DNA of 33,726 nt, taken from the NCBI RefSeq assembly GCF_001476905.1, contig NZ_LDTE01000063.1, positions 1-33,726 of the forward strand, written 5' to 3'. Source of the stretch: Sphingomonas sanguinis. Lineage in GTDB: Bacteria > Pseudomonadota > Alphaproteobacteria > Sphingomonadales > Sphingomonadaceae. A program made the translations under genes and the position numbers. A model generated the notes under the pieces. That model saw only the letters and a program-made list of their open reading frames with translations, was not told where the DNA came from and searched no databases. Shown here piece by piece: positions 9,572 to 16,908 of this stretch. Position 1 is the stretch's first letter; every line of letters begins with the position of its first letter.

Positions 9572-10195
9572 CTACGCGGGCGGGTTGAACAGCATCTCGT
9601 TTGGACGTTGGTCGCCCAGGCGTCCGCTGAAGCGTGACGTAAGCTCCAGCCGATCATCGACCGCGAAACCGGCAGCGGCGAGATGACGATCGATCTCCTC
9701 CTGCCGGATCGGGTCGATGCCGCACTCCTCCCGCATGACGATGATCCTGCGCAGGTCGGCGATCCGCTGCGCGCTCCAGCCCTCCGCCTCCAGTTTGCGC
9801 TCTTCGGCCGGCAGGAAGGACATGCGACCGCCCTGGTTTTTCAGGCGCTCGAAATAATCAATGAAGGCCAGATTGGCGGCCGAGTGGTGCTCGACATCGT
9901 ACGGCGTTGATCGCTGCAGGGTGCACACCTCGGCCAGTCGCTCCTCGTACATCGCCTTGGCGATCGCCTGGAGCTCCTGCTCGGTGATATTGGTCTTCTG
10001 CTTGGCCCGCCTGTCGAGCATCTCCAGCACCCTCGGAGTCACCGCCGTGAGCGCCGCCCCCATGTTGCGCGCTGCCTTCCGGTCGGTGGTCCGCAGCGAC
10101 AGCCGGACATCTAGGGTGCCATTATCCAATAAACGGTGAATTCGGCGCCACCAGAAAATGTGTCCGCGCCGGTAAACGTGTTGAAGACAGTCCAA
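9572..10195 (-). pseudogene. N-terminal fragment of a phage-type tyrosine integrase
   Basis: The product begins with the arm-type DNA-binding domain typical of DUF6538-type integrases (HVYRRGHIFWWRRIHRLL, then LSLRTTDRKAARNMG). A helical core-binding-like region follows, ending after 207 residues at MLFNPPA. Integrases of this type usually have 400-600 residues. The catalytic domain with its Arg-His-Arg-Tyr residues is absent here and is not found in the next 450 bases in any frame I read. The start is a TTG with GGAAGG upstream. The gene reads away from the adjacent tRNA-Gln fragment and lies outside the prophage as defined by that fragment. I infer it is the relic of an older element integrated at the same tRNA. 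Confidence 0.7.
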
Positions 10196-10325
10196 AACCG
10201 CGGCCTTCCCGGCCAGCGCATTGGCACAATCCGATGCACAATTGTGCAGGTGCCAACAGCCGACCCTGATAGTCAGCCAGCATCTTCAAACACTTAGCAG
10301 CCAATTGGCTGGGATTTCAGGCAGA

Positions 10326-10370
10326 TGGCTGGGGCGGCAGGATTCGAACCTGCGTATGACGGTACCAAAA
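10326..10370 (-). other. 3' part of tRNA-Gln (TTG): prophage attachment core (left end)
   Basis: Read on the minus strand, these 45 bases run exactly from position 32 of a tRNA to the CCA end: loop TTTTGGT with anticodon TTG, stem ACCGT, T arm GCAGG-TTCGAAT-CCTGC, acceptor half and GCCA. The 5' half (acceptor, D arm, 5' anticodon stem) is missing; unrelated sequence begins at 10371. Phages that use tRNA genes carry such a 3' segment in attP. One prophage end then has the complete tRNA and the other only this copy. Since the tRNA would be read leftwards, the prophage must lie to the right, with the intact tRNA-Gln at its far end outside the window. Confidence 0.8.
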
Positions 10371-10386
10371 GAGTTTGGACCACGCT

Positions 10387-10471
10387 CTAGACACAACCGA
10401 AAGCGCAGAAATCCGCGCCTGAAGACTTCATAATACCGCTGGAAATGGTGTCAAGACACAAACTAGACACA
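10387..10471 (+). repeat. CTAGACACA repeats next to the attachment core, candidate integrase arm sites
   Basis: CTAGACACA occurs at 10387-10395 and 10463-10471, and CAAGACACA at 10452-10460, all in the same orientation and within 100 bp of the tRNA-derived core. Tyrosine integrases bind short direct repeats (arm-type sites) on the phage side of the core, so these copies fit that role. Confidence 0.45.
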
Positions 10472-10493
10472 GTGCTTCGAATTTCTTCAACCG

Positions 10494-10703
10494 TTATATA
10501 CCACTTTCTTGGGCGTCAATATAGGCCTGCACATGAGATAATTTGAACATCGGACGCCGCCCACGCGGATGCGTGGAAAGGCTAAAATTATACTCAGGAG
10601 GAAAACCGGCGGGCTGAGCCGCGCGCAGTCGATTGAGCGTCTTGCGGCTTCGACGCAGCATATATGCGAATTCGTCGGCGGTGATTAGTCGGTCGGTGGT
10701 CAT
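10494..10703 (-). CDS. small helix-turn-helix (AlpA/excisionase-like) protein
   Basis: A 69-residue protein with the pattern of MerR/AlpA-type short DNA-binding proteins. LITADEFAYMLRRSRKTLNRL forms the helix-turn-helix, then a beta wing (PEYNFSLSTHPRGRRPMFKL) leads into a final helix SHVQAYIDAQ. Such proteins act as excisionases or as activators of integrase genes. Its place just inside the attachment site fits control of excision. The ATG at 10703 has GGGGA upstream. The family is clear in style, but I cannot assign a named member. Confidence 0.72.
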   Translation of the reverse strand: MTTDRLITADEFAYMLRRSRKTLNRLRAAQPAGFPPEYNFSLSTHPRGRRPMFKLSHVQAYIDAQESGI

Positions 10704-10895
10704 CGATGGGGTCCCCGTTGAACAGGGCTATCCATCTCTATCGCATTCGACCTGTCCGCAACGCCCTTTTGCAGATTTTTGCAAGGCATAATGGCCGTCC
10801 GCTTCCGTTCGACAGCAGATTTCGACAACATCTCCCTTGTCGCCGCGCAGACCTCGCCCCTACCCTGACCACCTTGCGCTTCAGGGTGGACGGCG

Positions 10896-11624
10896 ATGAC
10901 TGGAACAGAAGGCTTCAACGTGATTGAGCGCTACGTCGCTGCTATCGCGACACGAGCGATTGATCGCCCGATCTATCGTGGTCACGCGCATACCGGGTGG
11001 TTACTGACCCCGGCGGCGTTTCGAGGCCCTATCGAAAATGGCATTCGATCCTACGATGAACTTCGCCGCTGGAAGCAGATGGCAGCGCGCTTCGCCGATC
11101 GACATACGACCGATCTTGAGTGGTTAGTGCTGGCGCAACACTATGGCGTCGCGACAACTCTGCTCGATTGGACCACAAACCCGTTGGTCGCCCTTTTCTT
11201 CGCCTGTGCACCGCTGCTTGATCGTGGCGGCGGACGCCCAGCAGACGGATGTATCCATGCCCTCCCCGGCAACGCCCTGCCAAGTGCGCCGACAAATCGG
11301 AATTGGAATCCTTTGGAGGCCTATACAGGGCCGCCGCTGCTAATCGACACGCTCGTGATGAATCCCCGTACACTCGCCCAAGACAGCGTCATGACGCTTC
11401 ATCAAGAGTCCACAAGCCGTCCCAACGACGGCTTCAATTCGGTCATCTTCACCATCAAAGCTCACGAGAAGCGGTCAGCGCTCGATGTCCTGAGAACCAT
11501 GGGCGTAAGTTCCGACCGCATTTTTTCAGATATTGGGGTCGTGGCGCGTGAATTTACGGACGAATTGACACGGGAGGCCGCGATGCGAGCGCTGAAAGTG
11601 TCTTCTGATGCCAAAACAGGGTAG
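10896..11624 (+). CDS. FRG domain-containing protein
   Basis: A 242-residue soluble protein with the FRG-domain signature: IYRGH near residues 26-30, then LAQHYGVATTLLDWTTNP (79-96) leading into VALFFAC. FRG domains occur in bacterial and phage accessory genes, and their biochemical activity is not established; several reports place them in defence regions. The ATG at 10896 follows AGGGTGGA at a suitable distance. It is transcribed alone on the plus strand between minus-strand small genes, as cargo genes often are. A role in superinfection exclusion or host modulation is possible but unproven. Confidence 0.8.
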   Translation: MTGTEGFNVIERYVAAIATRAIDRPIYRGHAHTGWLLTPAAFRGPIENGIRSYDELRRWKQMAARFADRHTTDLEWLVLAQHYGVATTLLDWTTNPLVALFFACAPLLDRGGGRPADGCIHALPGNALPSAPTNRNWNPLEAYTGPPLLIDTLVMNPRTLAQDSVMTLHQESTSRPNDGFNSVIFTIKAHEKRSALDVLRTMGVSSDRIFSDIGVVAREFTDELTREAAMRALKVSSDAKTG

Positions 11625-11653
11625 CACGTGATCGCGGGATGTATAAGTAATGA

Positions 11654-11977
11654 GTGACGATCACCGACCATTACCGCGCCGACCATGCCGCCGCCCATTC
11701 AGACGAAGAGAGGGCCACCATCTGGCGAACCTATCGCCAAGCGCTTTCGGGCGAACTCTTGGATCGCAAAAAGGCAGTATCGAGCAAACGCCCGGCCGGG
11801 CGGCGCGGCACGGTTCGCTATCACGGTTATTGGTCGCAATTGTCGCATGATGACCTTGTGGCGCTGGCGCAGGCGCTCACCGAGACATCCACGTCATCAA
11901 TCACACGCCCCGCCGGTCGAGCGAGCATGAAAGCCGCAAGGGAACATCGCGCTCAACAAGCTCGGCTCAAAACCTGA
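11654..11977 (+). CDS. hypothetical small protein
   Basis: A possible 107-residue protein starting with a GTG 29 bp after the FRG gene. It is basic, with a plausible helical region (DEERATIWRTYRQALSGELL) and LSHDDLVALAQALTE, and matches no family I know. A frame starting at an ATG four bases upstream gives an Arg/Pro-rich peptide that looks less protein-like, so this frame is preferred. There is no clear Shine-Dalgarno sequence; coupling to the FRG gene is possible. It converges with the next minus-strand gene. Confidence 0.5.
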   Translation: MTITDHYRADHAAAHSDEERATIWRTYRQALSGELLDRKKAVSSKRPAGRRGTVRYHGYWSQLSHDDLVALAQALTETSTSSITRPAGRASMKAAREHRAQQARLKT

Positions 11978-11983
11978 CGGCAA

Positions 11984-12193
11984 TCAGCGGCCGAAAGTCC
12001 ACCGATGCTGCATGTCAGCATGGTCGCGCTCGCATTGGCGACGCATTCGTTCGAGATGTTGGTCAATCTCTCGCCGATCATCCTCATCACCGTCCGACCA
12101 GATGTCAGCGATGAGACGGGGGATGGACCATTCGGACAGCGGGGCCGCCTCAGCCATCGCGGCATAGTCGGGCTGATCAATGTTTAACAACAT
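11984..12193 (-). CDS. hypothetical phage protein, acidic
   Basis: A 69-residue acidic protein (WSIPRLIADIWSDGDEDD, then a charged helix). The ATG at 12193 is preceded by GGAAGG seven bases upstream; a TTG seven codons earlier is less likely. It overlaps the 3' end of the next upstream gene by 17 bp, so the two are coupled. Function unknown. It is the last member of a run of very small minus-strand genes. Confidence 0.6.
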   Translation of the reverse strand: MLLNIDQPDYAAMAEAAPLSEWSIPRLIADIWSDGDEDDRREIDQHLERMRRQCERDHADMQHRWTFGR

Positions 12194-12335
12194 CGCCGCC
12201 TTCCAGCTTGCCAAGCACGGCCATAATCCCGTCTATCGATCCAAGCAGATAGGCGAACTCGAAATCCTTGGATTCGTCCGGCTTGTAAGCTTCTTCTAAA
12301 ATCCGGCGCAGGTTTTCGATTCTTTCGTTCGTCAT
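12177..12335 (-). CDS. hypothetical small phage protein (52 aa)
   Basis: A short gene with a perfect AGGAGG six bases before its ATG. The 52-residue product is MTNERIENLRRILEEAYKP... and ends LGKLEGGDVVKH. It looks like two amphipathic helices with an acidic N-terminal helix. Strong translation signals and an overlap with the following gene support it as real. No family recognised. Confidence 0.65.
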   Translation of the reverse strand: MTNERIENLRRILEEAYKPDESKDFEFAYLLGSIDGIMAVLGKLEGGDVVKH

Positions 12336-12397
12336 AAGGGTTCCTCCTATGACTACTTAATCAGCGGGCCGCGTATCCCACCGATAAGCTCGAAAAA

Positions 12398-12589
12398 TCA
12401 CAATTCCTGATTATTCAATGTCCAGAGCGCTACGGATGGGATAATGCCCATTGCGTCACGCTCAAGAAGATCGTTCGCAGACCGTCCATAAATTGGTTCA
12501 TCGACGGTGTTGTCGAAGCAATAGACCGAACCGCGTTGCGTCAACACGGCGTCGCCGTCTCGCCAGATTTCTATTTCGGTCATCGTCAT
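12398..12589 (-). CDS. hypothetical phage protein (63 aa)
   Basis: An acidic 63-residue protein (MTMTEIEIWRDGDAVL ...) with a beta-rich start. Its ATG overlaps the TGA of the upstream gene (ATGA), a sign of translational coupling. No separate ribosome binding site is evident. Function unknown. Confidence 0.55.
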   Translation of the reverse strand: MTMTEIEIWRDGDAVLTQRGSVYCFDNTVDEPIYGRSANDLLERDAMGIIPSVALWTLNNQEL

Positions 12590-12765
12590 GGTCGGGACTT
12601 TCTTGAGAGGAAGGCCTCAACATCCGCCAGACGATAGCGCGGCTGTGGTCGGCCACCCGGCGGGGCGATGTCGATCGTGAGGATGTCGAGCGTCCCGGCC
12701 GCACGACGGCGGACGATGATGCCAAGTAGGCCAGCAAGTCCATCGTTGGCGAGAAGCTCACTCAC
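12586..12765 (-). CDS. small DNA-binding-like protein (59 aa, GTG start)
   Basis: This 59-residue frame starts at a GTG that overlaps the stop region of the upstream gene (GTGAGTGA) and ends in an ATGA overlap with the next gene. That is the packing expected of a real coupled gene. The C-terminus (PQPRYRLADVEAFLSRK) is the wing and last helix seen in AlpA/excisionase-like proteins, after an N-terminal helix (LLANDGLAGLLGIIVRRR). A role as a small regulator is an inference. A longer frame over the same bases gives Ser/Arg-rich low-complexity protein and was rejected. Confidence 0.55.
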   Translation of the reverse strand: MSELLANDGLAGLLGIIVRRRAAGTLDILTIDIAPPGGRPQPRYRLADVEAFLSRKSRP

Positions 12766-13084
12766 TGATCACAGATTCCCAATCCTTGCGGAAGTTGCGC
12801 CGCAACCATGTCACTGCCGCCATCTCGTCCCCATAGACGTTGTAAGCGTCCATGAGTTCGGTGCGATCACCCTTGATCGAGAAACTCGGGTGATCGACCC
12901 TAAGAGTCCACCAATCGCGATCTTCACCGTCGCAATCCTCTGGATCGTCCTTGGTCCATGACATCGTCGCACCGTCTACGACAACGCCGTCGCCAGCCGC
13001 ATAAATAAGGAAATAAAGATTCGCGTTAATGCCGCCAACCCCGTCCTCAGAGAGCGCTTGGATTTCCATATCACTAAGTTTCAA
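12758..13084 (-). CDS. hypothetical phage protein, Asp-rich (108 aa)
   Basis: An acidic 108-residue protein starting at a TTG with a perfect AGGAGG five bases upstream. It has beta-type segments (LYFLIYAAGDGVVV) and an Asp-rich loop (DDPEDCDGEDRDWW), then a helical C-terminus. No family recognised. The next gene starts inside its last codons. Confidence 0.6.
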   Translation of the reverse strand: MKLSDMEIQALSEDGVGGINANLYFLIYAAGDGVVVDGATMSWTKDDPEDCDGEDRDWWTLRVDHPSFSIKGDRTELMDAYNVYGDEMAAVTWLRRNFRKDWESVISE

Positions 13085-13141
13085 GTCTACCTCCTAAATA
13101 TTTCCCGGCAGAATGTTTAAACCGCCGGAAGAACATGCCGC

Positions 13142-13369
13142 TTAGGCATTTTGCAGCCATTGAACCGTGTCGGCGATCGACAGCGACGGGCCTGCCTTGA
13201 AGACCTCAAATCCCCCGTCCTTTAGATCAGCAACAATGACAAGACGGTTGTTATTCGCGGGATCGCAGCAAACAGTGATGCGACGAATGCAAGCCCCACG
13301 GACGATCCTGTCAGTCTCGATGGGGATGAGACCAGTATCATCGACAAACTTGCGAGCATTTTCGATCAT
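13142..13369 (-). CDS. hypothetical small phage protein (75 aa)
   Basis: A 75-residue protein with alternating strands (IVRGACIRRITVCCDP, RLVIVADLKDGGFEVF) and a C-terminal helix. An AGGA lies eight bases before the ATG. It is the first gene of the small minus-strand cluster that ends near 11984. Function unknown. Confidence 0.6.
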   Translation of the reverse strand: MIENARKFVDDTGLIPIETDRIVRGACIRRITVCCDPANNNRLVIVADLKDGGFEVFKAGPSLSIADTVQWLQNA

Positions 13370-13396
13370 GACTTTTCCTATTTCTGATGAAGAGAA

Positions 13397-13418
13397 ATAA
13401 GCGCGAATTTGCGCTTAT
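13397..13418 (-). terminator. stem-loop, probable terminator of the methyltransferase gene
   Basis: Perfect 8-bp arms ATAAGCGC / GCGCTTAT around a six-base loop, followed on the minus strand by TTTCTCTT. It lies about 90 bases past the methyltransferase stop. Confidence 0.45.
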
Positions 13419-13452
13419 GAGCTTGCGGCGCGAAGATGCGCCTTCCCAGTCG

Positions 13453-13471
13453 CGCAAGTCTGAGACTTGCG
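13453..13471. repeat. 19-bp inverted repeat downstream of the methyltransferase gene
   Basis: CGCAAGTCT and AGACTTGCG flank a single central G. It may be an operator-like site or part of a second terminator hairpin. No T tract is present. Confidence 0.35.
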
Positions 13472-13509
13472 TGAGCGGCAATCTTTGAATTTGAAAATCG
13501 GCCGAAGCG

Positions 13510-14382
13510 CTAGGCGGCGTCGGACTGCTCTTCGCTGTCATCGTTATCCGGCGACGGAACGGCTAAAGCCGCAGCAGGCGCAGGAGGAAGCGTAGACGGG
13601 CGGGAATTACTCAACTCGTCGAGAATGCGGGCTTCCGCATAGTCGAAGTACTCCTCGCCGCATTCGATACCGAAAAACCCCCGGCCCTGCCGGATTGCCG
13701 CGACGCCGGTCGTTCCGCTGCCCATGGTGGGGTCAAGCACGAGGTCGCCCGCATTGCTATACGTGCCGATGATCCACTCCATCAGACTTTCCGGCTTCTG
13801 AGTTTCATGGCGAGGCTTGTAGGGGTTCGCATGGAATTGCACCGACCGGGGGAGGTTCTTCCGGGCTTTATAGGGCATCCCAAGCTTTGCCGGGTTGGTG
13901 TTCCCCATGGCGCGCGACTTCTGCCGCCGATGGAGCCGGGTGCCGTCATCTTCAGCACCAAGCGCATTATAGGTCATCCGCCGCTGCGAGCGCGCCGCAT
14001 GCATCACGGTCCCCTTCGAGAAAACCAAAATGTCTTCATGATCCGAGAGGGGACGGTTGGCCGAATGGACAAACTGCGACGGACGGCTTTTCTGCCAAAC
14101 GAGACTGTATTTGAAGAGGTGTCGTCCCGCGACGATAAGGTCCGTCGTGAAGGGTTGCGCCGCCGTCATGACGATCGTCCCAGTCGGAGTCAGGATGCGC
14201 TCCAATTGCTCCCACAGGGGGGCCATCGGGATGCGCTTATCCCATTGGCAACGAGTGGAGCCGTAGGGCAAATCGCAAAAGATAAGCTCGAAGGCTTCGG
14301 AAGGCAGATCGGCCATGACGGTGAGCGCGTCACCGTGCACGAGTTCGATGCAAGGGGCGGATTGAGTAGGCGTCAGGGTCAT
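13510..14382 (-). CDS. DNA methyltransferase, amino-group (N6-A or N4-C), class beta
   Basis: A 290-residue S-adenosylmethionine-dependent DNA methylase. The catalytic motif is DLPYG (residues 37-41, in place of the more usual DPPY). The AdoMet-binding region DPTMGSGTT (217-225) comes later with HETQKPESLMEWII before it, which is the beta-class order. The ATG at 14382 has GGAG six bases upstream; a longer frame to 14559 would run through the divergent promoter region and is rejected. Phage orphan methyltransferases protect phage DNA from host restriction or regulate genes. No cognate restriction enzyme is recognisable next to it. A Pro/Ala- and acid-rich tail (260-290) is extra to the fold. 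Confidence 0.9.
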   Translation of the reverse strand: MTLTPTQSAPCIELVHGDALTVMADLPSEAFELIFCDLPYGSTRCQWDKRIPMAPLWEQLERILTPTGTIVMTAAQPFTTDLIVAGRHLFKYSLVWQKSRPSQFVHSANRPLSDHEDILVFSKGTVMHAARSQRRMTYNALGAEDDGTRLHRRQKSRAMGNTNPAKLGMPYKARKNLPRSVQFHANPYKPRHETQKPESLMEWIIGTYSNAGDLVLDPTMGSGTTGVAAIRQGRGFFGIECGEEYFDYAEARILDELSNSRPSTLPPAPAAALAVPSPDNDDSEEQSDAA

Positions 14383-14477
14383 TTTGTCTCCACGAATTGT
14401 TGTACGAACCGGGAGAGAATAGCTGACTTTTCCACCCACGAGCTTGCGGTTACACGAGGGGTAACAGGAGGGTGTGT

Positions 14478-15071
14478 ATGGCGAGGCCGGTAGAGCAGAA
14501 AGTTGCTTTGGAGCTTCAAGGGATTGAAAATCGACGCACGGCGGCGCGCGCGTGGGCACGTGGCCTTATCCCCATTCTGCGGGAATTGATCAGTGACGGG
14601 CGGAACGTTGGGCTCGAACAGATAGCTCTTGAATTAAACATCGCGGGTATCCCGGCGCGACGGGGCGGAAAGTGGCAGAAGACAAGTGTATCGCGACTTC
14701 TGAATATCGCCATTGAGCAATCAGCCGTTTCAACGCACCTCGAAACGCTGCACGAAATAGCACAAGTTTATCGGAAAGGTGGTTACCCGTCCGCTGACAG
14801 TGCAAGCAAATTGGCAACAGCAGCACAAGAGCGGCATGACACTGGCCTCCAAGAAGCAAAAATCATTCAGGGCGAGCTTTGGGACGCCGTAGGCTGGACG
14901 CGCACAGGCCAGCGAAGACACCCCGACCTTCCAAGCGCAGCCTATGAACGCGAAGTTAGACGATTTGTATCAAAGCGGAAAAACGTCGAGTTCAGTCTAC
15001 ATCTTCTTGAAGAAATCGACTTGCATATGCTGGAATGGCAACGACACAATGAGCCGGAAGAACTACCATAG
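14478..15071 (+). CDS. recombinase-like helix-turn-helix protein
   Basis: A 197-residue protein whose residues about 45-77 (LEQIALELNIAGIPARRGGK, then a SVSRLLN helix) resemble the DNA-binding 'recombinase' region of large serine recombinases (IA-ELN-RGIPTPRGG-W-...-V-RIL). No serine catalytic domain is present. The rest is helical and charged. The ATG at 14478 has a perfect AGGAGG six bases upstream. It diverges from the methyltransferase gene across a 95-bp shared promoter region, so it might regulate that gene. Function otherwise unknown. Confidence 0.65.
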   Translation: MARPVEQKVALELQGIENRRTAARAWARGLIPILRELISDGRNVGLEQIALELNIAGIPARRGGKWQKTSVSRLLNIAIEQSAVSTHLETLHEIAQVYRKGGYPSADSASKLATAAQERHDTGLQEAKIIQGELWDAVGWTRTGQRRHPDLPSAAYEREVRRFVSKRKNVEFSLHLLEEIDLHMLEWQRHNEPEELP

Positions 15072-15123
15072 TTTGACTATGTAGATCGATAGATTCCCAA
15101 ATCGCAATCGAGATGAGCGACCG

Positions 15124-15984
15124 TCACAGGGTATCGGAATTTGATCTACACCAATCTTGCCACTCTTCCTCTGTCAGAATGAGCGGCAGCCGATCCTTAT
15201 CCGCGATGTTGCACTCCGAACATGTGGGACGGAAATTAGCGAAATACTCGTGGAATCGATACCACGAACTGGCAAGGTTGGGATCGGTAAATCGATGCTG
15301 ATTCGCGTGATCAAGCCGGATGCCTTGCCAAGTCAGTAACATCTGAATCCGCCATTCTCGAAATATGTCCGAGAACCCGTGTGGATGGTGATCCCAATGA
15401 AGATCATCACTTTCTATCCACGTTTTGCATATCGAGCATGTCAAATGCGATTTACGAACGGCGTTACTCTGCATGTATCGACGCGCGGTATTATGCAGAG
15501 AGGGCTTACCCGCTATCATCCGGGCTGCGGCTTTAACGCGCTGATGATGCGGTACGATGCGTAGGCACGCATCAACACCGAGAGGGATTGAGTTGTGCGG
15601 AAATTGCGCCCGATGTCGGTGATATGCGTCGTTATCAGTCTTCCAATCGGGTCGATCAGTGAATTGAATACGAAGACTGACGGTCTTTATCGTCAGTCTA
15701 TTCGCGTAGCGATAGCCTGTTGGCTCGACAACATACGGCCGAGCTTCCGTCTTTTCGTTGATGGAGGGGTGATTATCCGCAAGCGCTTGGAAGAACGCTT
15801 GCGCCTCATCGGTCATTCCATCAGCGCTTACCGACGCGATAATTTCTTTCGTCTTCTTAATCGCATCGGCCTTGGTCGCAAAGACGTATTGGCCAACCAG
15901 TATCTGCCCCGTTTCGCGTGGCATCGGCGAAGCTTCAAGGTCACGCATAGCGGCGACGGCCGCAATCCTATCTTCCCGGTTCAT
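15124..15984 (-). CDS. DUF3223/HNH zinc-binding nuclease-like protein
   Basis: A 286-residue protein. Residues about 30-135 (GQYVFATKADAIKKTKEII ...) look like a DUF3223 domain, a module also seen in a plant RNA polymerase V subunit and in phage proteins. The C-terminal part holds two CxxC pairs (CSIC 183-186 and CSEC 255-258) around a DHH (198-200), consistent with a zinc-stabilised HNH nuclease. The gene overlaps the end of the primase-like gene by 4 bp (ATGA) and is the last of a three-gene operon, so a role in replication or genome processing is likely. Catalytic competence cannot be judged from sequence alone. Confidence 0.65.
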   Translation of the reverse strand: MNREDRIAAVAAMRDLEASPMPRETGQILVGQYVFATKADAIKKTKEIIASVSADGMTDEAQAFFQALADNHPSINEKTEARPYVVEPTGYRYANRLTIKTVSLRIQFTDRPDWKTDNDAYHRHRAQFPHNSIPLGVDACLRIVPHHQRVKAAARMIAGKPSLHNTARRYMQSNAVRKSHLTCSICKTWIESDDLHWDHHPHGFSDIFREWRIQMLLTWQGIRLDHANQHRFTDPNLASSWYRFHEYFANFRPTCSECNIADKDRLPLILTEEEWQDWCRSNSDTL

Positions 15985-16907
15985 GCCAGCGTCCTCGCTC
16001 TCATAAGCGCGTTTCGCGCGTCCCTCGCGAGTCCATCCGGCTTCCGTCCCACGCGACGCGAGAACTCCAAGCCTAGCGCCCGCAAAACAGCCTCATCCAC
16101 GTCATAGCCACCAGCGACAGCCTTCACCGCACATCCACATAGGAAGCGAAACGTCCGGCCAGTATCGGTCGATGACATCTCTGCATCGAGGCGCGCTCGC
16201 GGCACGATGGGGCTGATGTCGAGGTCAGATAGGACATCGCGGTTGATGTGCCAGTTCTGCCATTTCCGATAATCACCCGCATGGTCGGGCTGCCGCTCAA
16301 CTCTCGCTACGACATCTGGCTCCGTGGTCGCCGCCAATGCTACCTCAACGGCAAACAACGGCCAATCTGGCCGCGCAATCGCGCGCTGAGCCTCATTGTC
16401 ATCCTCGGGGTATTCAGCGCCCTTATCGTCTTTGCCTTCCCACAAATGGGGCGCGATCGACATCCGAGAGATGTCACTGGTCGCGCGGTCTACGATGATG
16501 CCATGGCTGGCGAGGAACCGCGAAAACCAATTCCAGACGCGGGCATAATCGTCGCCGCCAACCGGAGCCGATAGCGGGATGACGATCCGGTAGCGATTGT
16601 GATCCCGTCGATGTTTCGTCGTCGTGTAGAGCGCATACGCACAGCCCAGAACATCTAACTCATACGAGGCGTCGAACCAGTCCGCCCCGCCATCATCCAC
16701 ATCGAGCGCAATCACCGAAAGTTCGCGCGCGTTATGCTTTGCCCGCGTACCATCGAACCGGCATCCACAGAAGGCCAGCGCCCTCGCCTTCTCGGCGCGA
16801 TTTAGAGGCGCAGGCGCGGCGACCAACGTCCTGAGGAAGTCAGCAGGACCAACATCCCATTCGTGCCCAACGTTGTCGCGAAGATTGTCAAAGAGGGTAA
16901 CGATCAT
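15981..16907 (-). CDS. archaeo-eukaryotic primase-like (prim-pol) replication protein
   Basis: A 308-residue protein with the AEP-superfamily motifs in order: ALDVDDG (67-73, metal-binding Asp), YTTTKHR (94-100, the S/T-x-H motif) and RYRIVIPLSAP, then SDISRM with a further Asp before it. This layout is found in RepB-type and phage/plasmid primases. It probably synthesises primers, and possibly DNA, at the prophage origin. It starts 1 bp after the stop of the DUF3987 gene with GAGGG upstream, so primase and helicase-like proteins are made together. No helicase domain is fused to it. Confidence 0.7.
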   Translation of the reverse strand: MIVTLFDNLRDNVGHEWDVGPADFLRTLVAAPAPLNRAEKARALAFCGCRFDGTRAKHNARELSVIALDVDDGGADWFDASYELDVLGCAYALYTTTKHRRDHNRYRIVIPLSAPVGGDDYARVWNWFSRFLASHGIIVDRATSDISRMSIAPHLWEGKDDKGAEYPEDDNEAQRAIARPDWPLFAVEVALAATTEPDVVARVERQPDHAGDYRKWQNWHINRDVLSDLDISPIVPRARLDAEMSSTDTGRTFRFLCGCAVKAVAGGYDVDEAVLRALGLEFSRRVGRKPDGLARDARNALMRARTLA

Positions 16908-16908
16908 C

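Noticed and set aside
9336..9657. insertion sequence remnant
   Set aside because: The stretch looks like debris, but I find no transposase motif or terminal inverted repeats to support this.
10221..10433. possible 70-residue gene containing GRQDSNLR
   Set aside because: This peptide is the familiar artefact of translating the T arm of a tRNA in antisense; the DNA is the tRNA-Gln fragment.
10700..10918. 72-residue minus-strand frame ending in an ATGA overlap with the HTH gene
   Set aside because: The overlap is suggestive, but the composition is odd, no good ribosome binding site exists and it covers the probable promoter of the FRG gene. Left out.
14383..14559. N-terminal extension of the methyltransferase
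   Set aside because: It would overlap the divergent gene and its ribosome binding site; ATG 14382 has its own GGAG at proper distance.
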